From a bacterium (GTDB lineage Bacteria > Actinomycetota > Thermoleophilia > Solirubrobacterales > 70-9), in the NCBI GenBank assembly GCA_002919115.1, contig PKER01000272.1, positions 1 through 5,502 of the forward strand: a stretch of DNA of 5,502 nucleotides, read 5' to 3'. Below, in pieces: positions 1-5,502 of this stretch (position 1 is the stretch's first letter; every line of letters begins with the position of its first letter). The notes below the pieces were generated by a model. The model was given only the letters and a program-made list of their open reading frames with translations, made no database searches and was not told the origin of the DNA. Made by a program: the position numbers and the translations under genes.

Positions 1-324
1 CGGGAGGAGGGGCCGCCCGAGCCGCCCGCGCGGCTGCACGGCGACCTTTGGGGCGGCAACGTGATGGGCGACGCGGCGGGCCGGGGCCTGGTGATCGACC
101 CCGCCGCGTACGGCGGCCACCGCGAGATCGACCTCGCGATGCTGCGCCTCTTCAGCTCGCCCAGCGAGCGCATCTTCGCCGCCTACGCCGAGGAGTTCCC
201 GCTCGCCGACGGGCACGCCGAGCGGGTCGCCCTCTGGCAGCTGCTGCCGCTGCTCGTGCACGCCGTGCTCTTCGGCGGTGGCTACGGCGCCCAGGCCGGC
301 GCGGCGGCGCGCCGCTACCTCTGA
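1..324 (+). CDS. Fructosamine/ketosamine kinase family protein, C-terminal part (5' end outside window)
   Basis: This is the last 107 codons of a gene whose frame is open to the left edge; TGA is at 322-324. Near the start lies HGDLWGGN (residues 13-20 of the fragment), the catalytic loop of the aminoglycoside-phosphotransferase/fructosamine-kinase fold, with Asp15 as the expected catalytic base. It is followed by VIDPAAYGGHREIDLAML (residues 31-48), where Asp33 is the expected Mg-binding Asp. The IDPAxYxGHRExDLAM pattern is typical of the fructosamine-3-kinase family, which phosphorylates sugars on glycated amines so that the adduct falls apart. The end, with LLPLLVHAVLFGGGY, is the usual helical C-terminus, so the 3' end looks intact. 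Inferred role: cytoplasmic ATP-dependent deglycation or a related small-molecule kinase; the true substrate cannot be told from the fragment. It converges on ettA across about 120 bp of palindromic DNA. Confidence 0.88.
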   Translation, partial: REEGPPEPPARLHGDLWGGNVMGDAAGRGLVIDPAAYGGHREIDLAMLRLFSSPSERIFAAYAEEFPLADGHAERVALWQLLPLLVHAVLFGGGYGAQAGAAARRYL

Positions 325-429
325 CGTTCAGCCCACGTTGCCGTTCTCCGCCCACCAGGGCTGAACGGACCCCCGCCCCCGCCGCACGTTCAGCCCTGCT
401 TGCCGCTTTCCGGCAACGAGGGCTGAAAG
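324..429. repeat. Two tandem copies of a 44-bp palindromic element
   Basis: Two 44-bp units, 324-367 and 386-429, are spaced 62 bp apart and match at about three quarters of their positions. Each begins ACGTTCAGCC, has TTGCCG in the middle and ends with GGGCTGAA. Each unit is itself an inverted repeat. In the first, CGTTCAGCCC (325-334) pairs with GGGCTGAACG (358-367). In the second, TTCAGCCCT (389-397) pairs with AGGGCTGAA (419-427), and an inner stem pairs TTGCCG (400-405) with CGGCAA (411-416). The first unit starts at the last base of the kinase stop codon and the second ends 14 bp before the ettA stop codon. This resembles a REP-like intergenic palindrome family; whether it recurs in the genome cannot be seen here. 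Confidence 0.75.
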
Positions 430-433
430 CCCT
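386..433. terminator. Probable bidirectional terminator hairpin between convergent genes
   Basis: The second palindromic unit can form a long hairpin: a 9-bp outer stem, a 2x2 internal loop, a 6-bp inner stem and a 5-nt loop. An overlapping alternative hairpin is AGGGCT (419-424) with AGCCCT (428-433) around a GAA loop. It lies just past the ends of two genes transcribed towards each other, where a two-way terminator is expected. No U-tract follows on either strand, so this is not a classical intrinsic terminator; U-less hairpins are often proposed in actinobacteria. The role is inferred from position and structure only. Confidence 0.5.
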
Positions 434-443
434 GGTCGGGGCG

Positions 444-2102
<1,659 letters not shown>

Positions 2103-2111
2103 GGGCGGCCG

Positions 2112-2117
2112 AAGATA
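2112..2117 (-). promoter_or_regulatory. Possible -10 element of ettA
   Basis: On the reverse strand TATCTT lies nine bases upstream of the ettA ATG, fitting the TAnnnT pattern of a -10 hexamer. That spacing would put the RNA start within a few bases of the ATG. Together with the lack of a Shine-Dalgarno, this suggests a leaderless or near-leaderless mRNA. No convincing -35 hexamer is seen at the right distance, so the call is weak. Confidence 0.25.
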
Positions 2118-2218
2118 GCGGGCGGGTGAGGCCCGCGCGCGCCGCGTCTGCGAGCCGCTCGCTTCTTCGACGTCGCTCGGTTAGGGTCGCCCGAACCGAC
2201 TCGGGAGGGAGATTTCGC

Positions 2219-2337
2219 ATGAGCCCCAGGATCTGCGGGTGCCTGACGTTTAGGACCGTGCTCGCGGGGGCTGCCATCGCCGCGCTTCCGGCGCCCGCCA
2301 CCGCCGCCGGCAAGCTCCGGAGCGGACGCGCGCTCGA
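2219..2337 (+). pseudogene. Truncated 5' end of a secreted-protein gene (orphan signal peptide)
   Basis: A strong Shine-Dalgarno, GGGAGGGAG (2203-2211), stands seven bases before ATG at 2219. The encoded start has a short basic N-region, then a hydrophobic core and an Ala-rich end (TVLAGAAIAALPAPATAAG). This is a good Sec signal peptide with a likely cleavage after ATAA or nearby. After about 40 codons the frame runs into sequence antisense to the RES toxin gene, continuing to a stop at 2480-2482. The translation there (many Arg/Ser) looks like shadow sequence, not protein. The simplest reading is a secreted-protein gene cut by arrival of the accessory segment. TAGGGT (2182-2187) is a possible -10. 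It could instead be a tiny secreted peptide or a chance frame. Confidence 0.42.
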
Positions 2338-3024
2338 TCAGACGAGGCGGAGGCCGAGGATCTCGAGCGCGCCGAGGAGGTCAGGATCATCCTCCCGCAA
2401 CTCCTTGTCCTCCAACACCCCGAGATCAGCCGGCTCACAGATCGCCCAGTTGGTGAGGTTGTCTCCGAGGCGCGAGCGGTAGCGGATGCCTTGAAAGGCG
2501 CGCTCGCCATCTTCGCGCGTGCACTCGTAGACGTACCGCGATATCGCCTGGGTCAGCTCGCGCGGCGCACGTAGCCGGATTGTCGCCGCATCCAGCTCGT
2601 CCAGTCCGTGCTTGAGAACCTCGGCGGCGAGTGCATCGCGGAGATGGGCCAGCGAGACCGCGGTTCCGATGTCGGCGAACTCAGCGGCGCAGAGGGCAGT
2701 GCCGAGCACGCGCTGGTCGAGCCAAGTGCGCGGGACGGTCCCTGCCGCCACGGTCGGGAAGTCCTTGTCGCGCTCGTCCCCTTCGATCTGGACAGCCGCG
2801 ATCGCTGGGTCCGGCCGGAAGCGGGCCAGCGTCTCGAGGAAGGGGGCGGAGCGTTGGGAGCTCGCGTAGAGCACTCGGTACTCGCCGCGGGGATCGTCGA
2901 AGCGGTTGTCGAACGTCCCGCGTTCGCTCGCATGCGACCAGTCGGGCCAGGCCCAGGGATCCGGGCGGCGACCCAGCCGGTAAAGGGCGCCGTCAGGGCG
3001 GGCCGGTGTCAGCGTGCAGCTCAT
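2338..3024 (-). CDS. RES-domain toxin (predicted NAD+ phosphorylase/glycohydrolase)
   Basis: A 228-residue RES-family protein. RES toxins of the ParT/MbcT type degrade cellular NAD+ and stop growth unless bound by an Xre/MbcA/ParS antitoxin. The three family-naming residues are visible in context: Arg16 in ALYRLG, Glu64 in APFLETLARF, and Ser184 in IRYRSRLGDN. EYRVLYASSQRSAPFLETL (48-66) is the typical RES core, and NLTNWAICEP (189-198) the typical late strand. The usual GGRWN segment is changed to DNRFDDPRG (39-47). I chose ATG at 3024-3022 because it overlaps the antitoxin TGA as ATGA and gives a normal family length. A longer open frame upstream is only antitoxin sequence read in the wrong phase. 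No Shine-Dalgarno is well placed, so translation is probably coupled to the antitoxin. The protein has no membrane segments or signal peptide. The gene looks intact. Confidence 0.9.
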   Translation of the reverse strand: MSCTLTPARPDGALYRLGRRPDPWAWPDWSHASERGTFDNRFDDPRGEYRVLYASSQRSAPFLETLARFRPDPAIAAVQIEGDERDKDFPTVAAGTVPRTWLDQRVLGTALCAAEFADIGTAVSLAHLRDALAAEVLKHGLDELDAATIRLRAPRELTQAISRYVYECTREDGERAFQGIRYRSRLGDNLTNWAICEPADLGVLEDKELREDDPDLLGALEILGLRLV

Positions 3025-3413
3025 CCACCAACGAGAAAGGCGCGCGCGGCGGCGATCACCAGGGGGCCGACCTCGTCGAGGTCGCCTTCGCGCAGCAGTC
3101 TCGCCGGCGAGCGGTCGTCGAGCTGCGGGTTCAAGCCTTGGAACCAGGCCTGGGCGACTTCCGGCCCGTCCACCCGCTCGATCATCTTCGCGACCTGCAG
3201 CGCGGTGCGGAGTCGTCGCTGGGTTGTCTCGCTGGGCTGTCGTCCTCCCTCGGCCCACTCGTGAACGGCGCGAGTTTCCTTGACGCCGCCGATGTACGCA
3301 CTGAGACGGGCCCCCAGGACCCTCCTTAGCTCGTCCGCCACCGTCGCGAAATCTGCGCGCACGGCATGGGCGTGAGCCTCGAGGTCGGGACGCGGCTGCG
3401 TGGTGATCGTCAT
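3021..3413 (-). CDS. Xre/MbcA/ParS-type antitoxin of the RES toxin
   Basis: A 130-residue protein encoded immediately before the RES toxin, the standard antitoxin-first order, with a 4-bp ATGA overlap. Residues about 25-80 form an Xre-like helix-turn-helix region (LGARLSAYIGG, then VHEWAEGGRQPSETTQRRLRTA). The C-terminal part, AWFQGLNPQLDDRSPARLL followed by REGDLDEVGPLVIAAARAFL, matches the antitoxin Xre/MbcA/ParS toxin-binding domain (formerly DUF2384), in which W...N..L...SP..LL..G is characteristic. The expected role is to cap the RES active site and, with the toxin, to repress the operon. ATG at 3413-3411 is chosen because the protein then has normal length and the start lies 12 bp from a perfect palindrome that makes a sensible operator. 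There is no clear Shine-Dalgarno, so a short-leader or leaderless mRNA is possible. Confidence 0.9.
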   Translation of the reverse strand: MTITTQPRPDLEAHAHAVRADFATVADELRRVLGARLSAYIGGVKETRAVHEWAEGGRQPSETTQRRLRTALQVAKMIERVDGPEVAQAWFQGLNPQLDDRSPARLLREGDLDEVGPLVIAAARAFLVGG

Positions 3414-3425
3414 CGCATGACGAGC

Positions 3426-3442
3426 GTATCACAGAGTGATAC
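3426..3442. promoter_or_regulatory. Perfect 17-bp palindrome, probable toxin-antitoxin operator
   Basis: GTATCAC (3426-3432) and GTGATAC (3436-3442) are perfect inverted arms around a 3-bp centre. The site sits 12 bp upstream of the antitoxin ATG and 3 bp upstream of the ATG of a divergent small ORF. On the reverse strand it contains TATCAC, a possible -10, with TTGATC about 15 bp further upstream as a poor -35. Binding here by the HTH antitoxin would block transcription, the usual autorepression of such operons. Binding by this antitoxin is inferred from position. Confidence 0.65.
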
Positions 3443-3468
3443 ACAATGAGATCACAGATCAATCACAG
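3428..3468. repeat. Three ATCACAG half-site repeats
   Basis: ATCACAG occurs at 3428-3434, 3451-3457 and 3462-3468. The first lies in the left arm of the perfect palindrome; the others lie on the side away from the antitoxin gene. The spacings of 23 and 11 bp are near two helical turns and one, so proteins bound here would lie on roughly the same face of the DNA. This stretch is clearly more AT-rich than its surroundings. Likely extra operator half-sites for cooperative binding. Confidence 0.5.
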
Positions 3469-3634
3469 CATCATCCCAGCTCAGCGGAAGGGCTGGGGGC
3501 CGAGCAAGGCGAAGGCGATGGGCAAGCTGCGCGTGCAGTGCGTCGGTTCGGCCAATGCCTGCCTCGCGCTCACGAAGCCAAAGCGGCGCTGCTGCAAGAC
3601 CGTCCACATCGGCCGTCTGCACCCGGCGCCATGA
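3446..3634 (+). CDS. Small basic cysteine-containing hypothetical protein, 62 codons
   Basis: I do not recognise this protein. From about codon 14 onward nearly all third positions are G or C, about nine in ten, which supports real coding in this frame over the other two. The product has 13 Lys/Arg, three His, four Cys (32, 39, 49, 50) and no Asp or Glu, with a KPKRRCCK cluster near the C-terminus. That is compatible with a nucleic-acid-binding or metal-binding peptide, but no known motif is complete. The first ATG (3446) abuts the toxin-antitoxin operator without a ribosome binding site. A second in-frame ATG at 3518 follows a weak AAGG and may be the true start. The stop is 12 bp before, and in the same frame as, the HIT gene, so the two may be co-transcribed. 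It could also be a decayed 5' remnant of a larger gene. Confidence 0.4.
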   Translation: MRSQINHSIIPAQRKGWGPSKAKAMGKLRVQCVGSANACLALTKPKRRCCKTVHIGRLHPAP

Positions 3635-3646
3635 TCGTCCTGCGCA

Positions 3647-4036
3647 GTGCCGGGTACGACCTCATCGCCATTCCTCGAGATCCCGAGCGACCGCTGGCTC
3701 GCGTCAAACGAGCTTGCCTTCGCGATCTACGACAAATTCCCCGTAACGCCCGGGCACGCCTTAGTTATCACCCGGCGCGTGGTTGCTGACTGGGAGGCGG
3801 CAACACCGGATGAGCGGCGCGCGGTGATGAGCCTGGTCGACGACGTCATGGGAATCCTCCGGCGTGAGCACAGCCCCGATGGCATCAACGTGGGATTCAA
3901 CGTCGGGTCCGCTGCCGGCCAGACCGTGCCCCACCTTCACGTGCACGTGATCCCGCGGTACTGGGGGGACGTGGACGATCCCGTAGGTGGGGTTCGTCAC
4001 GTGATCCCCTCGAAGGCGAACTACCTCAAGGGTTAG
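3647..4036 (+). CDS. HIT-domain protein (histidine triad nucleotide hydrolase/transferase family)
   Basis: A 129-residue, essentially single-domain HIT protein. The triad HLHVHV lies at residues 96-101, with His98 the expected nucleophile, inside GQTVPHLHVHVIPRYWGD. The upstream NELAFAIYDKFPVTPGHALV (21-40) and NVGFNVGSAAGQ (81-92) are standard HIT-fold strands. HIT enzymes act on nucleotide-phosphate bonds, such as Ap4A, AMP-NH-R or NMP-linked substrates; the substrate here is unknown. The common N-terminal zinc CPFC is replaced by SPFL. The start is GTG at 3647: an in-frame TGA at 3632-3634 excludes anything longer and no ATG occurs before the conserved region. No clear Shine-Dalgarno is visible. 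The end, VRHVIPSKANYLKG, is of a type I recall from HIT domains attached to or near PLD-type helicases, though here the protein stops. Its TAG overlaps the HNH gene's stop. Confidence 0.9.
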   Translation: MPGTTSSPFLEIPSDRWLASNELAFAIYDKFPVTPGHALVITRRVVADWEAATPDERRAVMSLVDDVMGILRREHSPDGINVGFNVGSAAGQTVPHLHVHVIPRYWGDVDDPVGGVRHVIPSKANYLKG

Positions 4037-4950
4037 AAGGCCTGCGGTCCGCGCGGCGGCGTCTCCCAGGGGACGAGCCCGAGCCCTGTGTGGCGGGCTT
4101 CGTTGAAGACCGCATCCAGGAACTCTCGACGCCGTTGCTCCGACGCACCGGTCTGCTGCATGAGCGTCTCGCGCAGTGGGTGACGGCTCTGGATCAGGTA
4201 CTCGTTCCGGCGGTGCAGTCGGTCCAGGTACTGGAGGGCCGGGACCCGCATCCACTTGCCCTCGGGGCCGGCGTTGCATCGCTGACAGGCGAGGACCAGG
4301 TTCCAAACGCCATCCAGGTTCACTCGCGTGCCAAGCTCCGTGCGCTTCAGGACATGGGGGAAGAAGTGGTCGACGTGGGCGAGGTCAGGCGTCCCGGGCT
4401 CCACGCTGATCGCGTCGAAGCAGTAGAAGCAGTGGCCTCGCTGGTACCCGTTCAGCGCGTCGCGGGCGGGGGTGATGGCTTTCCGCCGCGTTCGGTCCGG
4501 GGTAAGGAGAACCTCGCGTCCCGAGTCGTAGCCGATCGTCAGCATGTGAGCGGGTAGGCCGAGGCTCCACGCCGTCTCGACCAGCCGCCATCGCGCCTCG
4601 GCTTCAGCGGAGAGGTCGTCCGGGCCCAGCGACTCGACGAGCTGCAGCAGGTCATCCGTGAGCCGGATCCCGCGAATGTGTCCCCGCCGCTCGTCCTCGA
4701 AGAAGCGCACCTCAAGCGGTTCGTTTCCGACGACATGGAAGGCGTCGATGACGTTCTGGAAGCCAAGCCTCACGGTCGTGTCGCGCAGCTCGTCCGCATC
4801 GATCTCGCCGCGGTTGAAGGCGCGGCACGCATCCAGGAATCGGCTGCGCTCAAACGTTCCCTGGCGGTCGGTGTGCCGCAGGTGCTCGCAGAGGTGCCGC
4901 GAGAACGGTTCGGCGAGATCCTCGAGCGGGACCTCCTCGCGCTGCTGCAC
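4033..4950 (-). CDS. HNH endonuclease family protein (start uncertain, probably N-terminally short as called)
   Basis: 305 residues from GTG at 4950-4948, the only ATG/GTG/TTG in frame between the upstream stop (5131-5133) and the conserved body. The HNH nuclease module lies at about residues 168-230: GHCFYCF (Cys174, Cys177), HVDHFFPHV (Asp194, catalytic His195), WNLVLACQRCN (Asn217, Cys222, Cys225, Asn226). The four Cys should hold a structural zinc. Before it is a long helical region (EPFSRHLCEHLR, RFLDACRAFNRGEI, FQNVIDAFHVV), and after it LHRRNEYLI and HPLRETLMQQTG, the family's C-terminal part. It is expected to be a metal-dependent DNA nuclease; target and specificity are unknown. Its TAA shares 4 bp (4033-4036) with the HIT stop, tail to tail. 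The N-terminus continues convincingly upstream of this GTG (see 4951-5064), so either a rare start or a frameshift is involved, or the gene is damaged. Restriction, defence or mobile-element roles are possible. Confidence 0.85.
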   Translation of the reverse strand: MQQREEVPLEDLAEPFSRHLCEHLRHTDRQGTFERSRFLDACRAFNRGEIDADELRDTTVRLGFQNVIDAFHVVGNEPLEVRFFEDERRGHIRGIRLTDDLLQLVESLGPDDLSAEAEARWRLVETAWSLGLPAHMLTIGYDSGREVLLTPDRTRRKAITPARDALNGYQRGHCFYCFDAISVEPGTPDLAHVDHFFPHVLKRTELGTRVNLDGVWNLVLACQRCNAGPEGKWMRVPALQYLDRLHRRNEYLIQSRHPLRETLMQQTGASEQRRREFLDAVFNEARHTGLGLVPWETPPRGPQAF

Positions 4951-5064
4951 GCCGAACTCGAGCAGCGACTTCGCTAGGGCGAATTTGTAGGTCGCGACGT
5001 TCCTGTCGAACAGGACGATGCCGCGCCAGTAGCTGTCGATGCCAGGGGCGATAATGGTGAACGG
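4951..5064 (-). other. Upstream in-frame coding extension of the HNH gene lacking a normal start codon
   Basis: Reading the HNH frame upstream of its GTG gives ATYKFALAKSLLEFG next to the body, preceded by APGIDSYWRGIVLFDRNV and PFTII. This is well-formed protein sequence, and I recall SYWR...LFGRNVA.YKFALAKSLL as the usual N-terminus of this HNH family. No ATG, GTG or TTG lies in this frame before the stop at 5131-5133; only ATT (5055-5053) or CTG (5118-5116) are available. An ATG at 5084-5082 is one base out of frame: a single-base deletion between 5084 and 5061 would explain it and would restore a short leader ending in PFTII. Alternatives are an ATT start, a frameshift during translation, or a sequencing error. 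Confidence 0.6.
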
Positions 5065-5106
5065 TGCTGTGTGCTGGGGCTCATCCCGGTGGGCGTTGAT
5101 GGGTTG

Positions 5107-5125
5107 CGTATCGCTCAGGCATACG
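5107..5125. promoter_or_regulatory. Imperfect palindrome upstream of the HNH gene resembling the toxin-antitoxin operator
   Basis: CGTAT (5107-5111) and ATACG (5121-5125) are inverted arms. The 17 bp at 5108-5124, GTATCGCTCAGGCATAC, match the perfect palindrome at 3426-3442 at 12 of 17 positions, including both outer ends. It lies in the 66-bp gap between the oxidoreductase stop and the HNH coding sequence, where a promoter or operator would be expected. The resemblance could be chance, since both are short. Confidence 0.3.
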
Positions 5126-5130
5126 GTCCG

Positions 5131-5502
5131 CTACGCCGCCTCGACCGTGACCAGTGCGTTGTAGTCGGGGATGCCCGCGTCCGCCGAGCGGACGCCGTCC
5201 GCGATCAGCACGTTGCCCTCGGGCCAGTGCACCTGCACGTTGCCGGGGGCGATCGGCGCGAGGGCGACGAAGCCCTCGAACCTGCCGGCGTCGCTGCGCA
5301 CGACGACGCGCTGGCCGTCGCGCAGCCCGAGTCGTTCGGCATCGTAGGCCGCCATCAGCACGGCCTCGCGCTGGGCGCCGTTGAGCGGGTCGGTGCGCTC
5401 CTGGACCATCGAGTTGAACTGCTTGCCGCGCCGGGTCGCTAGGCGCAGCCTGCCGTTCGCCTCCGCAGGCCGCGGCGGGCGCACGAGCGCGAAGCGCGCC
5501 CG
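5131..5502 (-). CDS. Molybdopterin oxidoreductase, C-terminal domain (FdhF/YdeP type; 5' end outside window)
   Basis: The last 123 codons of a gene whose frame is open to the right edge; TAG is at 5133-5131. The fragment is the molybdopterin dinucleotide-binding C-terminal domain of the DMSO-reductase/formate-dehydrogenase superfamily. It has RLRLATRRGKQFNSM (18-32, cofactor-contacting region), DAERLGLRDGQRVVVRS (54-70, double-psi barrel strand and turn), PGNVQVHWPEGNVLI (86-100) and IPDYNALVTVE (111-121). The P-E-(G/S)-N and C-terminal G-(I/V)-P-x-Y patterns suit the FdhF/YdeP branch. The missing part should carry the molybdenum site and any iron-sulphur binding residues. The reaction cannot be assigned from this piece. 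The 3' end is intact and the accessory HNH sequence begins about 66 bp downstream on the same strand. Confidence 0.82.
   Translation of the reverse strand, partial: RARFALVRPPRPAEANGRLRLATRRGKQFNSMVQERTDPLNGAQREAVLMAAYDAERLGLRDGQRVVVRSDAGRFEGFVALAPIAPGNVQVHWPEGNVLIADGVRSADAGIPDYNALVTVEAA

Noticed and set aside
2314..2323. Perfect 10-bp palindrome GCTCCGGAGC near the left island edge as an attachment site or terminator
   Set aside because: Too short to form a stable loop-bearing hairpin, no matching copy at the right edge, and short GC palindromes are common in this composition.
2608..3329. Forward open frames of up to 232 codons opposite the toxin-antitoxin genes
   Set aside because: They are antisense to RES and Xre, both well-recognised families; the translations lack any domain and are Arg/Gly/Ser-rich.
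3025..3462. Longer N-terminus for the RES toxin starting near 3462
   Set aside because: This portion is the antitoxin gene read in another frame; RES homologs begin close to the coupled ATG at 3024 and the ATGA overlap explains its expression.
3436..3789. 117-codon forward frame overlapping the small ORF and the start of the HIT gene
   Set aside because: Third-position GC favours the other frame, its translation has no domain, and it ends inside the well-supported HIT coding sequence.
4090..4557. 155-codon forward frame opposite the HNH gene
   Set aside because: Antisense shadow of the Cys/His-containing HNH module; no independent evidence for coding.
5081..5122. 13-codon reverse ORF (MPERYATHQRPPG) whose TGA overlaps the ATG at 5084, as a possible leader peptide for the HNH gene
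   Set aside because: The ATGA overlap is attractive, but the ATG at 5084 is out of frame with the HNH body, there is no ribosome binding site, and such short frames are expected by chance.

Overview
The window looks like a high-GC chromosome of the actinomycete type. Third codon positions are almost all G or C, and the EttA protein has features I associate with Actinomycetota. A Thermoleophilia-like lineage is possible but unproven. Two pieces of ordinary housekeeping sequence flank a compact accessory segment of about 2.8 kb.

Left flank (1-2102). The 3' end of a fructosamine/ketosamine kinase-family gene runs forward. It converges on a complete reverse-strand gene for EttA, the ABC-F energy-dependent translational throttle. 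Two tandem copies of a palindromic element lie between them and probably act as a two-way terminator. Upstream of ettA is a forward Shine-Dalgarno and start codon followed by a signal-peptide-like sequence. Its reading frame then runs straight into antisense sequence of the next gene, so it looks like the stump of a secreted-protein gene.

Accessory segment (about 2338-5130). First comes a reverse-strand toxin-antitoxin operon. An Xre/MbcA/ParS-type antitoxin is followed, through an ATGA overlap, by a RES-domain toxin (a predicted NAD+ phosphorylase). Its promoter region carries a perfect 17-bp palindrome and further ATCACAG half-sites, a likely autoregulatory operator. Running away from that operator is a 62-codon ORF with four cysteines and no acidic residues. 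It is followed in the same frame by a GTG-started HIT-domain protein. The HIT gene meets, tail to tail with a 4-bp overlap of stop codons, a reverse-strand HNH endonuclease. The HNH frame continues upstream of its only usable start codon through about 35 codons of convincing protein sequence. Its true 5' end may therefore be damaged, or may use a non-canonical start or a frameshift.

Right flank (5131-5502). This is the 3' end of a reverse-strand molybdopterin oxidoreductase of FdhF/YdeP type, running off the window.

The most interesting material is the accessory segment: a RES-Xre module next to a HIT/HNH pair, resembling a small defence or stability island. The HIT and HNH proteins are recognisable families, but their joint function is not shown by the sequence.
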